Origin: Acidobacteriota bacterium
GTDB taxonomy: Bacteria; Acidobacteriota; JAAYUB01
Length of the DNA stretch: 52,101 nt
Direction of reading: 5' to 3'
NCBI GenBank assembly: GCA_029565065.1
Contig: JAKQOW010000032.1
Coordinates: forward strand, 1-52,101
The first letter of the stretch is position 1, and each line of letters opens with the position of its first letter. A program made the position numbers and the translations under genes. The notes under the pieces are model-generated. The model saw nothing but the letters and a program-made list of their open reading frames with translations. It was not told the origin of the DNA and did not search any database. Positions 18,345 through 28,710 of the stretch are shown here, one piece after another.

Positions 18345-19174
18345 GGCTTGTTGCCTCCGGAAAGATGCGCGCGGTTGGACGTCGTGCCACCGCGGTTCGA
18401 TGCAAAATAGCGCTCCAGGGATCGCAGCAGGCCCGCCGAGGTGTGCGGCTCGGCCACAACCAGCGCCGCCGGCGCCAACTCGGCCAGCGTGGCGGCGGTG
18501 ACCGGTCCGATGGCCGCAGCCAGGACTCCGGGATGGCGGTGAAAATAGTCGGCTCCCGCCACGGCGGCGAATCCCTCGACGGCGCTGGGCGCAGCGAACA
18601 GGATCGCGTCCGCCGCTTCGAGGCGCTCCCGGATGTCGGGCCCCGGATCGGCCGGCGTGTTGGCGTACGCCGTGACCGTCTGCACGCGCCACCCGCCGGC
18701 GGCCAGCCGTTCGGCCAGCTCCTCGCGGGCCCGGGACGATCGCGGGATCAGCGCCTCGCCGGCCGGCCGGGGATGGCGCGCCAGCAGCAACCGGGCCAGC
18801 TCGGCGCCGGTGTGCCGGCGGGGCACGGCCGCGACGGCGATGCCGCGCGCCGCCAGTTCCGCCGCCGTCGCCTCGCCCACCGCCGCCACCCGCTTGCCGC
18901 GCCAGGCGTCTCCGCCCAGGTCGTGCGCGGCCATGCGGTCCAGCAGGTGCGTCACCGCGTTGGCCGACGGGAACACCACCCACTCGATCCGGTCCCACCG
19001 GGCCAGCGCCCCATCCACCTCCGTCCACGACTCCGGCGGACCGATGGCCACGACGGGGCAAAGCACCGGCACCGCCCCCCGCGCCGCCAGCCCGGCCTGC
19101 AGGGAGGCCGCGCGGGCCTCGTCCCGGGTGATCACGATGGTCCGGCCCGCCAAGGGGCCGCCGGCTGCGGACAT
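18341..19174 (-). CDS. hemD: Uroporphyrinogen-III synthase
   Basis: 277 residues. It cyclises hydroxymethylbilane with inversion of ring D. The family is poorly conserved; recognition rests on the N-terminal [18 protein letters not shown], the mid-region [10 protein letters not shown], the linker [19 protein letters not shown], the second half [20 protein letters not shown], and the end-region motif [13 protein letters not shown] with [15 protein letters not shown]. The start at the ATG 19174 has AGGAG upstream and lies about 48 nt after a predicted transcription start. It is first of three heme genes (hemD-hemB-hemL), consistent with the tetrapyrrole context. Confidence 0.9.
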   Translation of the reverse strand: MSAAGGPLAGRTIVITRDEARAASLQAGLAARGAVPVLCPVVAIGPPESWTEVDGALARWDRIEWVVFPSANAVTHLLDRMAAHDLGGDAWRGKRVAAVGEATAAELAARGIAVAAVPRRHTGAELARLLLARHPRPAGEALIPRSSRAREELAERLAAGGWRVQTVTAYANTPADPGPDIRERLEAADAILFAAPSAVEGFAAVAGADYFHRHPGVLAAAIGPVTAATLAELAPAALVVAEPHTSAGLLRSLERYFASNRGGTTSNRAHLSGGNKP

Positions 19175-19197
19175 ATCCGCTCCTGCCCGAAGCACGC

Positions 19198-19220
19198 GGC
19201 GGTGGCACCGGGCCACCGCC
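19198..19220 (-). promoter_or_regulatory. Perfect 9-bp hairpin at the 5' end of the heme operon mRNA
   Basis: GGCGGTGGC (19198-19206) pairs perfectly with GCCACCGCC (19212-19220) around a 5-nt loop. It begins about two bases after the predicted transcription start and ends 23 nt before the hemD start codon. A 5'-terminal stem of this strength could protect the mRNA or affect initiation; the role is inferred. Confidence 0.5.
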
Positions 19221-19228
19221 GGCAGCCG

Positions 19229-19257
19229 ATTGTAGCAGAAGATCGCCGGAGCGCCAA
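19229..19257 (-). promoter_or_regulatory. Promoter of the hemDBL operon
   Basis: On the minus strand, TTGGCG (19257-19252), a 17-bp spacer, and TACAAT (19234-19229). The -10 box matches five of six and the -35 box four of six consensus bases. Confidence 0.6.
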
Positions 19258-19365
19258 TGCCGGCCCGTCGCCGCCGCTCATTTTTTGAATCAGTGGCGCG
19301 TCTGCACTCGTCCAATAGGGCGGAACGGGAACGATCATACGATTTCGTCACCGGACGGCCAGCGG

Positions 19366-20481
<1,116 letters not shown>

Positions 20482-20517
20482 ACGGCCCCACGGCACGCCC
20501 AATTGCCGACAAATCAA

Positions 20518-20546
20518 TTGCCTGGCCGGGATCCCCGTGCTATGTT
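20518..20546 (+). promoter_or_regulatory. Putative promoter of the lpxB-yhaM gene run
   Basis: TTGCCT (20518-20523), a 17-bp spacer and TATGTT (20541-20546), each four of six to consensus, 55 bp before the lpxB start. It would serve a run of nine closely spaced genes. Confidence 0.45.
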
Positions 20547-20600
20547 AGGTGCGGCCGCGCCGCCGCAGCCGCCCGCCCGGACCGGCCAGGGGAGACCTGA

Positions 20601-21809
20601 GTGACCGGACAGTCCGCCGCATCCTCCGTGCTCATCGTCACCGGCGAAAACTCCGGCGAGCGCTACGCCGCCCAGGTTCTCGACGCTTTCGCCAACCTGC
20701 CGGCCGCCGCCAACGTACAATTCTTCGGCAGCGGCGGCGACGCCATGCGCTGCCGCGGCGCCGAACTGCTGGCCGATGTCGCCGACCTGGCGGCCATCGG
20801 CCCGTGGAACGCCCTGAAGCTGACGGGGCACTACCTGCGGCTGTTCCGCGACAGCCTGCGGGAAGTCCGGCGCCGCGGGACGCGCGTCGCCCTGCTGGTG
20901 GATTTCCCCGACTTCAACCTGCGGCTGGCGCCCTGGCTGAAGCGACGCGGAGTCACCGTGCTGTACTACATCTCGCCCACTGTCTGGGCCTGGCGCGCCG
21001 GGCGCATCCGCACCATCCGCCGGAGCGTGGCGCGCATGCTCTGCATCTTCCCGTTCGAGGAGGACCTCTACCGCCGGCACCGCGTGCCGGTCCGTTACGT
21101 GGGCCACCCCCTCACGGCCACCCTGAGCGAGATCGAGCCGCCGGCCGCGTTCGCGGCGCGGAACGGGCTGGGCGCGGACGACGTCCCCGTCGCCGTGCTG
21201 CCGGGCAGCCGGCGGGCGGAGATCGAGCACATCCTGCCGGTGGTCCTGCGGGCGCTCCCCGCCATCGCCGCCGCCGTACCGGGCGCCCGGTTCCTCGTGC
21301 CCACTCCGTCGGCCGCGATCCGCGAGTCGGTTCAGCGCCGTCTGGCCGCGTTCTTCGCCGGCTCGCCGGCCGGCCTCGACCCGGACCGGATCGTGCTGGC
21401 TGAAAGCGGCGCCATCAGCTGCCTGGCCAACGCCCGGATGGGCATCGTCAAATCGGGCACGTCCACACTGCAGGCCGCTCTGGCGGGGACCCCGTTCGTC
21501 ATGGTCTACCGTACCACCCCTGCCATGTGGCGGCTGGGCCGGCTGATCCTGCGCAACGCGCATTTCTCCATCGTCAACCTCATCGCCGGGCGCGAAGTGG
21601 TGCCGGAGCTGATGCAGGACCGGCTCAACCCGGAGGACCTCGCCCGGACGTTTCTCAACATTTTTCAGGATCCGGGCATCTATTCCCGGATGAAAGCGGA
21701 GCTGGCCGAAATCGCCGCCGGCTTCGGCACCCACGACGCCCCCGCCGAGGTGGCCGCCGAGCTGCGGCGGGCCCTCGACGGCAACCCGGCAACCCACGGA
21801 GGTACCTGA
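20601..21809 (+). CDS. lpxB: Lipid-A-disaccharide synthase
   Basis: 402 residues from the GTG at 20601, with AGGGGAG 6 nt upstream. GT19-family enzyme that joins UDP-diacylglucosamine and lipid X at the inner face of the inner membrane. Motifs: VTGENSGERYAA (family form GExSGD is altered to GENSGE), FGSGGDAM, LLVDFPDFNLRLA, YYISPTVWAWRAGRI, FPFEEDLY with RYVGHPL, VAVLPGSRRAEIEHILP, and ANARMGIVKSGTSTLQAAL followed by PFVMVYRTTPAMW. Length is normal. Its TGA stop overlaps the next ATG by one base. This gene is the clearest evidence for an LPS outer membrane. Confidence 0.95.
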   Translation: MTGQSAASSVLIVTGENSGERYAAQVLDAFANLPAAANVQFFGSGGDAMRCRGAELLADVADLAAIGPWNALKLTGHYLRLFRDSLREVRRRGTRVALLVDFPDFNLRLAPWLKRRGVTVLYYISPTVWAWRAGRIRTIRRSVARMLCIFPFEEDLYRRHRVPVRYVGHPLTATLSEIEPPAAFAARNGLGADDVPVAVLPGSRRAEIEHILPVVLRALPAIAAAVPGARFLVPTPSAAIRESVQRRLAAFFAGSPAGLDPDRIVLAESGAISCLANARMGIVKSGTSTLQAALAGTPFVMVYRTTPAMWRLGRLILRNAHFSIVNLIAGREVVPELMQDRLNPEDLARTFLNIFQDPGIYSRMKAELAEIAAGFGTHDAPAEVAAELRRALDGNPATHGGT

Positions 21810-23896
21810 TGCCCCTCAGCCCATATATGCGCCGCACGGCGCCGCTGCTCCTCCTGGTGGCCGCCCTGGCCGCTACCGCCACGGCTGCCACCGACCAGCC
21901 GCGATACGACACCCTCCAGACGACCCTGGTCGCGGACATCCAGCCCGCCGCCAACCGCCTGGAGGCGATCGCCGACGTGCGGATCCGGATCGTCGACCGG
22001 ACCAACTACATCGCCTTCCGTCTGAACGGCAACCTGGCGGTGACCCACGTCGAGGACGACAGCGGCGAACCGCTCCGGTTCATCCAGGATGACACCGAAA
22101 AGTACGAGGTCATGATCAATCTGATCCGGCCCCGGGCGGCCGGCACGGAGATGACCATCCACCTGGAGTACAACGGCCTGTTCAGCCGCCTGGATTTCGA
22201 CTTCTTCAAGCAGCTGGGCAATCCCCTGTACGCCTACATCAGTCCGGACATGGTGGAGTTGCCGGCCGCGTCCATGTGGTTCCCCCGCAACACCGATCCC
22301 ATGGACCGTTCCGCTTACGAACTCCAGGTGACGCTGCCCACGGGCCTGCGCCCCTTCACCGCCGGCCTGTCCACGGAGACCATCGATACGGGCCTGGCCA
22401 AGACCTACATTTTCAAGTCCGCCCAGGACATCCTGGCGCCCACGCTCGTCGCCGGCCGTTACCAGGTGCAGGACTACACCTTCGGCGACCTGACGCTCCA
22501 GACCTGGTTCCTGACGGAATTCCCGGAGCAGGCCGGCAGCGCCCAGCGGTACGCCGAGATCGTCCGGCACCTGCGCCACCGCTGGAATTGGCGGCCGGTC
22601 CAGGAGCCGCTGCGGATCGTTGAGGTGTCCGACAACTTCCAGGCGCAGTTCGGCATGCAGGACTCCGTCTTCCTCTCCACCAAGGAGTTCACCAGCAAGA
22701 ATCCGGAAAATCGGCAGATCATCCGCAAGTTCGCCTATCAGAAGTGGCTGCTACCCATGCAGGTCGCCACGCCCGAGGACATCTGGATCCTGGAGGGGTT
22801 GTCCCAGTACGCCGCCGCCCTGTACTTTGAGGACGTCAAGGGCGCGGAGGCGTTCGACACCACCATGCGCCTGCTGGCGGTGGACGCCCTCAAGTACCAG
22901 GACGCGGAGCCCATCGCCCGGGGCGTGCACCTGGGGGTCGGTTCGGAGAAGTACGACTCGGTGGTGGTGGCCAAGTCGGCGTGGGTGTTCCACATGCTGC
23001 GGACGCTCGTCGGCAAGGAGAAATTCGAGGCGCTGCTCGCGACCGTCTGGGAGCGGGGCACCCGCGAGCCGCTCAGCACGGCGCTCATCGCGGACATCGC
23101 CCGGCAGGTGACCGGCACCGATTACGGCTGGTTCTTCAATCAATGGATCAACACTGTGGACCTGCCGGATTTTTCCGTGGAGTACATCGTCTACCGCCTC
23201 GCCAAGGGCGGCTTCCAGACGGTGGGCAAGGTGAACCAGACGCTGACCACGTTCCAGATTCCGCTGGAACTCAAGTTCGTCACCAAGGGCCAGGACGAGC
23301 TGAAGATGATCGACGTCAAGGGCGAGAGCACCCGGCTCAACATCGAGACCGAGACGCGGCCCATTCAGCTCGTCATCGACCCGAACTTCCGGATCCTGCG
23401 CAAGTCGGAGGAGCTGGAGATCCAGGTCCACATCGTCCGGGGCGATGAGTATTTCGCGCTCGGCGACTTCCCGTCGGCCACCGACGAGTACAAGCGCGTC
23501 CTCGAACGGCAGCCCCGCAACTCGCACGCGCTCTTCAGTCTGGCCCAGGTGTTCTACGAGCAGTTCAACTACAACACCGCCCAGAACACCTTCCGCGAGG
23601 CGCTCAACGGCGACCAGCAGCCGCCCTGGGTGGTGGCCCTCTGCTACATGTACATGGGCAAGATATTCGACGTGCTCGGGCAGCGCCAGCGCGCCGTCGC
23701 CGAGTACAACAAGGCCATCAACACCAACGACGACTCCCGCGGCGCCGTCACCGAGGCCACCAAGTACCTCAGCCAGCCCTTCACCCGCGCCAAGACCTAC
23801 CTGCCGGGGCAGAAGGATGCCGCCGAGCCTGAGCCGAAGCAACCCGAGGAGGACACGCCCGATGCGGACGCGCCCGCAAAAGATCCCGGCCGTTAA
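21809..23896 (+). CDS. M1-aminopeptidase-fold protein without HExxH, plus C-terminal TPR
   Basis: 695 residues, with signal peptide (APLLLLVAALAATATA); the start ATG overlaps the lpxB stop and has GGAGG 6 nt upstream. Residues about 30-210 look like the N-terminal beta domain of M1 enzymes. The catalytic region is recognisable but degenerate: RKFAYQKW (306-313) stands where HELAHQW should be, and after exactly 18 residues the third-ligand glutamate is kept in IWILEGLSQY (Glu 329). The GAMEN-like site upstream is also altered (FGMQDSVFL). Thus two of three zinc ligands and the catalytic Glu are gone, so it is probably a non-catalytic periplasmic or outer-membrane-associated protein. Residues about 555-650 form tetratricopeptide-type repeats, followed by an acidic Pro-rich tail. 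The context (lpxB, chaperones) suggests a binding or assembly role. Confidence 0.8.
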   Translation: MPLSPYMRRTAPLLLLVAALAATATAATDQPRYDTLQTTLVADIQPAANRLEAIADVRIRIVDRTNYIAFRLNGNLAVTHVEDDSGEPLRFIQDDTEKYEVMINLIRPRAAGTEMTIHLEYNGLFSRLDFDFFKQLGNPLYAYISPDMVELPAASMWFPRNTDPMDRSAYELQVTLPTGLRPFTAGLSTETIDTGLAKTYIFKSAQDILAPTLVAGRYQVQDYTFGDLTLQTWFLTEFPEQAGSAQRYAEIVRHLRHRWNWRPVQEPLRIVEVSDNFQAQFGMQDSVFLSTKEFTSKNPENRQIIRKFAYQKWLLPMQVATPEDIWILEGLSQYAAALYFEDVKGAEAFDTTMRLLAVDALKYQDAEPIARGVHLGVGSEKYDSVVVAKSAWVFHMLRTLVGKEKFEALLATVWERGTREPLSTALIADIARQVTGTDYGWFFNQWINTVDLPDFSVEYIVYRLAKGGFQTVGKVNQTLTTFQIPLELKFVTKGQDELKMIDVKGESTRLNIETETRPIQLVIDPNFRILRKSEELEIQVHIVRGDEYFALGDFPSATDEYKRVLERQPRNSHALFSLAQVFYEQFNYNTAQNTFREALNGDQQPPWVVALCYMYMGKIFDVLGQRQRAVAEYNKAINTNDDSRGAVTEATKYLSQPFTRAKTYLPGQKDAAEPEPKQPEEDTPDADAPAKDPGR

Positions 23897-24755
23897 CCTC
23901 TGGCTGGCGGCCCTCCTCTGCGCCACCGGGCTGGCGGGCGCCGCCCGCGCCCAGGCGGCGTTCGCCTACACCGACCCTTCCCGGGTGGTCACGCTGGAGT
24001 TCAAGAGCGACACCCTGGCGATCATCAACGTGATCAATCTCACCGACACCGCCTTCGTGCTCGAACCCCACCACCTGGTGGGCATCAAGCGCAACGGCCT
24101 CACCGTCGTCGGCCAGGTGTTCACGGAGATCAAACCGGGCAACGTCGTGGTCTATTCGGCGTTCCGGATGATCCCGCCGCGCGCCGCCATGGGCACCGAC
24201 ATCCTCGGCGCGTTCCAGTTCGATCAGGACATCGTCAAGACCTATCTGAGCTGGAGCGGCCGCTTCCTGGAGCTGGAGGCGCTGAGCCCGGAGCGGTTCG
24301 AGTCGCTCATGGGCCGCCTCGCCGAGCTGGACCTGACCGCGGCCAATGTCCCGAAGATGTTCCAGCAGCGCCAGATCCTCGATCTGGGCGTCTACATTCC
24401 CTACGAGGAAGGCGACGCCATTCGTGACCTCCACGACGACTGCCTCACCGCCGACGGCATCAACCCGCCCAGGATCATCAAACGGCCGCAGCCCCGCCTG
24501 ACTCCCGAGGCGGCCGCGGCCGGCTTCGCGGGAGTCGTCGAGGCGATCGCCCGGATGGATCCGTCGGGCAACGTGTCCGAGATCCGGCTCTCGCCCGATC
24601 CGCCCCACGGCATGGCGGAGCGGATCCGGGAGACCATCCGCAACTCGTGGAAATTCCTGCCCGCCACCTACAATGGCGAGGTGGTCACCACGGAGATCCG
24701 TTTCACCCTGCAATTTGGAGACACGCGTGCCCCGGAGCAAGATCCACAGCGTTGA
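23862..24755 (+). CDS. Secreted protein with TonB C-terminal-like domain
   Basis: 297 residues from the ATG at 23862 (GAGGAGGA upstream); it overlaps the end of the preceding gene by 35 nt. Signal peptide [20 protein letters not shown]. The middle part has an immunoglobulin-like look ([33 protein letters not shown]). The C-terminal 75 residues resemble the TonB_C fold: [36 protein letters not shown] and a final strand [11 protein letters not shown]. No membrane anchor or Pro-rich linker is present, so it is unlikely to be a true TonB; such free domains are common in secreted proteins of diderms. Function unknown; it probably works with the upstream M1-like TPR protein. Confidence 0.7.
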   Translation: MRTRPQKIPAVNLWLAALLCATGLAGAARAQAAFAYTDPSRVVTLEFKSDTLAIINVINLTDTAFVLEPHHLVGIKRNGLTVVGQVFTEIKPGNVVVYSAFRMIPPRAAMGTDILGAFQFDQDIVKTYLSWSGRFLELEALSPERFESLMGRLAELDLTAANVPKMFQQRQILDLGVYIPYEEGDAIRDLHDDCLTADGINPPRIIKRPQPRLTPEAAAAGFAGVVEAIARMDPSGNVSEIRLSPDPPHGMAERIRETIRNSWKFLPATYNGEVVTTEIRFTLQFGDTRAPEQDPQR

Positions 24756-25218
24756 GGCCCTGCGGGCGATCCTGGCCGATCTCCAGGCCGGCGGCCGGCG
24801 GGTGGTGTTCACCAACGGCTGCTTCGACCTCCTGCACCCCGGCCACATCCGCTACCTGCGCGAGGCGGCCGCCCTGGGCGACGTGCTGGTGGTCGCCGTC
24901 AACAGCGACGCCTCCGTGCGCCGGCTCAAGGGCGCGGCCCGGCCCATCCAGACCGAGTCGGAGCGGGCCGAGATCCTCGCCGCCCTCGAGATGGTGGACT
25001 ACGTCACCATCTTCGACGACGACACGCCGCTGGCGGCGATCCGTGCCCTGAAGCCGGACGTGCTGGTCAAGGGCGGCGACTGGACCCCTGACCGCATCGT
25101 CGGGCGCGCGGACGTGGAGGCTTGCGGCGGCACGGTCCGCTCCCTGCCGTTCGCTCCGGGCTTTTCCACCTCCGCCCTGATCCGGCGGATCACGGGTGGC
25201 GATCCCGCGGCGTCCTGA
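24727..25218 (+). CDS. rfaE2: D-glycero-beta-D-manno-heptose 1-phosphate adenylyltransferase
   Basis: 163 residues from the GTG at 24727 (GGAG 6 nt upstream), overlapping the preceding gene by 29 nt. It activates heptose-1-phosphate to ADP-heptose for the LPS inner core. Nucleotidyltransferase motifs: [17 protein letters not shown] with HxGH at 37-40, [39 protein letters not shown] and the family ending [10 protein letters not shown]. Its length matches the stand-alone cytidylyltransferase-like half of HldE; the kinase half (RfaE1) is not in the window. Confidence 0.93.
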   Translation: MPRSKIHSVEALRAILADLQAGGRRVVFTNGCFDLLHPGHIRYLREAAALGDVLVVAVNSDASVRRLKGAARPIQTESERAEILAALEMVDYVTIFDDDTPLAAIRALKPDVLVKGGDWTPDRIVGRADVEACGGTVRSLPFAPGFSTSALIRRITGGDPAAS

Positions 25219-25237
25219 TCCCGCAGTGGAGCCGACG

Positions 25238-28200
25238 ATGGATCCCCTGAGCTACTTCCAGCAGGCGATGGCCGGCCCGCCCGGCCGCCCGCGGCGGGTC
25301 TGCGGCTGCCCTGACACGGCTCACCCCATGGTGGCCGCCGCCGTGGTGGCGGCATCCGGACACCCCGTGCTGCTGGTGGCGCGGGACAATGACCACGCCG
25401 AACGGCTGGTTGAGGAACTCGCCTGGTGGCTCGGGCGGGACGGCCGGCCCACCGGCGCCGTGGCGCTGCTGCCGGCGCATGAGGCGGATCCGTACCGGGG
25501 CCTGTCCCCCCACCCGCGCATCCTGGCCCAGCGCAGCCAGACCCTTTGGCAGCTCCTGGACTGCCCGCCCGATGCTCTGGTCACGACGCCCGAGTGCCTG
25601 CTGGACCGATACCCTCCGCCGGACGCGTTCATCGCGCGGCTCCTGGAGCTGCGGCTGCAGCGCGAGATCCCGCTCCCGGAGATCCGCCGGCGCCTGCTGG
25701 ACGCGGGTTACACCGCCGAAGACCCGGTCACCGAGCCCGGCGAGTTCGCCATCCGCGGCGGCGTCCTGGACGTTTACACGCCGCAGCTGGCCCACCCGAT
25801 CCGGGTGGAGTTCTTCGGTGACGCCATCGAGTCGCTCCGTGCCTTCGATCCCGACAGCCAGCGTTCCATCGAGCTGCTGAACACCGTCACCATCATCCCC
25901 ATGACGCCCGGCCCCGCCGGACCCGACTACCTGGCCGCACTGGCGGAGGCGGCGGCCCGGCGGTTCGCCGGCGAGGCGGATTCCGGGGCGCTGGCCGAGA
26001 TCCTCGAGCCGCTGACGGGCGCCGTCCCCGCTCCCGGCCACGAGTACCTGGCGCCGCTGCTCGGCCCGGCCGCGGCCGGCCTCTGGGATTATCTCGGCCC
26101 GGACCGCCCGGCGGTCCTGTTCGTGGACGACATCACCGGCCGGCTGGCGGGTTTCTGGGACGCACAGGCCGAGCGCTACCGGGAGGCCGTCATCGCCGGA
26201 CGGCCCGCGTTGCCGACGTCCGACCATTTCCACCCGGCTGAGGCGGCGGGGGCGCTCATCGACCAGCCGGCGTGCGTGCACGTGGAGTCCTTCCCGGCGG
26301 ATGGCGCCGCGGCCATCACCCTGCGTGTCACGCCGACCACCTCGTTCCTGGGCAATTTCACCGGGCTGGCCCAGCACATCACCGGCACGCGGGAGCACAT
26401 CCTGCTGGTGCTCTCCTCGCGGGGCCGCTGCGAGCGCATCCACGATCTGTGCGAAGAGTACGGCATCGCCCACCGCTGGCTGGAGGAACTGCGCTGGGCG
26501 GACCTGGACCTGTCCGCCGGCCGTCAGGTGATCATCACCCAGGGACCACTGGAGCGGGGCTTCCGCCTGCCCGACCTGTCGCTGGCGGTGTTCGCCAGCG
26601 ACGACATCTATCCCCGCGGCCGCCGGCGCCGGGCGGAGCTGCCGGCCCGGCGGTTCGCCTCCATCTCGGCCTTCTTTTCCGATTTCCGCGACCTGAAGCC
26701 GGGTGACTACGTCGTGCACGTGGACCACGGGGTTGGCATCTTCCGCGGCCTGGAGCGGATCGCCGTCGCCGGCACGGAACAGGAGTTCGCCCATCTCGAG
26801 TACGCCGACCGCGCCCAGCTCTACGTTCCAGCCGAGCGGCTCGATCTGGTGCAGCGATTCGCCGGCAGTGAGACCGCCGCGCCATCCATGGACCGCCTGG
26901 GCGGCGCCACCTGGCAGAAGACGCGCGCGCGGGTGAAGAAATCCCTCCAGGACATGGCCAACGAGCTGATCCGGCTGTACGCCCGCCGCTCGTCGGCCCC
27001 CGGCTTCGCCTTCCCCCCCGACGACCACTGGCAGCGGGAGTTCGAAAACATGTTCGAATTCGAGGAGACGCCGGACCAGTGGACGGCTATCCAGGACATC
27101 AAGCGCGACATGGAATCGCCCCGCCCCATGGATCGCCTGCTCTGCGGCGACGTGGGCTACGGCAAGACCGAGGTGGCCATGCGCGCCGCGTTCAAGGCGG
27201 TCGGCGCCGGGCGGCAGGTGGCCGTGCTCGCACCCACCACGGTGCTGGCCTTCCAGCACCTGAACACCTTCCGCAACCGCTTCGCCTCCTTCCCCGTGCG
27301 CATTGAGCTGCTCAGCCGGTTTCGCAGCGCCCGCGAACAGAAGGCGGTGCTGGCCGACCTGGCCGAGGGCAAGGTGGACGTCATCGTGGGTACTCACCGC
27401 TTGTTGTCCAAAGATGTGGTGTGCCCCCGCCTCGGCCTGCTGATCGTGGACGAGGAACAGCGCTTCGGCGTGCGTCACAAGGAGCGGATCAAACAGCTTC
27501 GCAGCGACCTGGACGTCCTGACCCTCACCGCCACGCCCATTCCCCGCACGCTGCACATGGGGATCGTGGGCATCCGCGACATCTCGGTCATCGAGACGCC
27601 GCCGAAGGACCGGCTCTCGATCCAGACCCAGGTGATCCGGTTCGCCGAGGACGCGATCCAGGAGGCGGTGCGGCAGGAGCTGGCCCGCCACGGCCAGGTC
27701 TACTTCATCCACAACCGGATCGAAACCATTTATGAGATCAGCGCCCGGATCCGCGAGCTCGTGCCCGAGGCGCGGGTGGTGATCGCCCACGGCCAGATGC
27801 CCGAGAGCGAGCTGGAGCGCATTCTGCTCGCCTTCATCGCCCAGGAGTACGACGTCCTCCTGTCCACCACCATCATCGAGAACGGCATCGACATCCCCCT
27901 GGTCAACACCATCATCATCAACCACGCCCACCGCTTCGGCCTCGCGCAGCTCTACCAGCTCCGCGGCCGGGTGGGCCGCTCCAACCGGCGGGCCTACGCC
28001 TGGCTGTTCGTGCCGTCGTTCGAACAGCTCACCGACCCGGCTCGCAAGCGCCTGGCGGCCATCCGCGACTTCACCGAGCTCGGCGCCGGGTTCCGCCTGG
28101 CGGCGCTGGACCTGGAGATCCGCGGCGCGGGCAACCTGCTGGGCGCGGAACAGCACGGGCACATCGAGGCGGTGGGCTTCGAGATGTACTGCCGCCTGCT

Positions 28201-28696
28201 CGAGGAGGCCGTCCGGGAGTTGAAGGGCGAACGCTACCTGCCCCCCGAGCGCCTCAAGCTCAACCTCCACGTCAAGCTCCGCATCCCCGCCGATTATATC
28301 CCCCAGGAGGCGGAGCGTCTGCGGCTCTACAAGCGCATCGCCTCGGCGGCCGACGACGCCGCCCTCCAGGAGCTGCGCGCGGAAGTCCGGGACCGGTACG
28401 GCGCCTTCCCCGAAGTGCTCGAGTACCTGTTCGAGTACATGCAGCTCAAGCTGCTGGCCACCCGACTGGCCGTGCTCTCCATCGAGCGCCGGCAGGACGA
28501 GTTCCGGATCCAGTTCTCCGAGGACTCCCCGGTGGACACCGACCGGCTGATCCGCAAGATCGAGGCGGGCGAGCCCCTCGCGTTCGCGCCGGGAGGTTTT
28601 CTCATCCTCCGGCGGACATTCTCATCCATCCCCGAGATGTTCCAGCACCTGAAAAGCACATTGCTGGAGCTGCGCGCCTGTGGTAATATTTCCTGA
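25238..28696 (+). CDS. mfd: Transcription-repair coupling factor Mfd
   Basis: 1,152 residues, the usual size. It removes stalled RNA polymerase at lesions and recruits UvrA. Domain order: UvrB-like N-terminal module (with AHEADPYRGLSPHPRI and EFAIRGGVLDVY), the RNA-polymerase-interacting domain with GDYVVHVDHGVGIFRGL, then the RecG-like translocase with Walker A GDVGYGKTEVAMRAAF (about 637-652), DEEQRFGV (about 738), TATPIPRTLHMG, and the second RecA lobe with STTIIENGIDIPLVNTI and QLRGRVGRS. A C-terminal TRCF domain follows. The start at ATG 25238 has GGAG upstream; a longer frame upstream overlaps rfaE2 and is unlikely. Confidence 0.97.
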   Translation: MDPLSYFQQAMAGPPGRPRRVCGCPDTAHPMVAAAVVAASGHPVLLVARDNDHAERLVEELAWWLGRDGRPTGAVALLPAHEADPYRGLSPHPRILAQRSQTLWQLLDCPPDALVTTPECLLDRYPPPDAFIARLLELRLQREIPLPEIRRRLLDAGYTAEDPVTEPGEFAIRGGVLDVYTPQLAHPIRVEFFGDAIESLRAFDPDSQRSIELLNTVTIIPMTPGPAGPDYLAALAEAAARRFAGEADSGALAEILEPLTGAVPAPGHEYLAPLLGPAAAGLWDYLGPDRPAVLFVDDITGRLAGFWDAQAERYREAVIAGRPALPTSDHFHPAEAAGALIDQPACVHVESFPADGAAAITLRVTPTTSFLGNFTGLAQHITGTREHILLVLSSRGRCERIHDLCEEYGIAHRWLEELRWADLDLSAGRQVIITQGPLERGFRLPDLSLAVFASDDIYPRGRRRRAELPARRFASISAFFSDFRDLKPGDYVVHVDHGVGIFRGLERIAVAGTEQEFAHLEYADRAQLYVPAERLDLVQRFAGSETAAPSMDRLGGATWQKTRARVKKSLQDMANELIRLYARRSSAPGFAFPPDDHWQREFENMFEFEETPDQWTAIQDIKRDMESPRPMDRLLCGDVGYGKTEVAMRAAFKAVGAGRQVAVLAPTTVLAFQHLNTFRNRFASFPVRIELLSRFRSAREQKAVLADLAEGKVDVIVGTHRLLSKDVVCPRLGLLIVDEEQRFGVRHKERIKQLRSDLDVLTLTATPIPRTLHMGIVGIRDISVIETPPKDRLSIQTQVIRFAEDAIQEAVRQELARHGQVYFIHNRIETIYEISARIRELVPEARVVIAHGQMPESELERILLAFIAQEYDVLLSTTIIENGIDIPLVNTIIINHAHRFGLAQLYQLRGRVGRSNRRAYAWLFVPSFEQLTDPARKRLAAIRDFTELGAGFRLAALDLEIRGAGNLLGAEQHGHIEAVGFEMYCRLLEEAVRELKGERYLPPERLKLNLHVKLRIPADYIPQEAERLRLYKRIASAADDAALQELRAEVRDRYGAFPEVLEYLFEYMQLKLLATRLAVLSIERRQDEFRIQFSEDSPVDTDRLIRKIEAGEPLAFAPGGFLILRRTFSSIPEMFQHLKSTLLELRACGNIS

Positions 28697-28710
28697 TTTG
28701 AAAGGGCATG

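Noticed and set aside
18345..19208. Long N-terminal extension of HemB in the open frame upstream
   Set aside because: The upstream translation is an out-of-frame reading of hemD; family length, ATG at 18344 and GGAGG support the short form.
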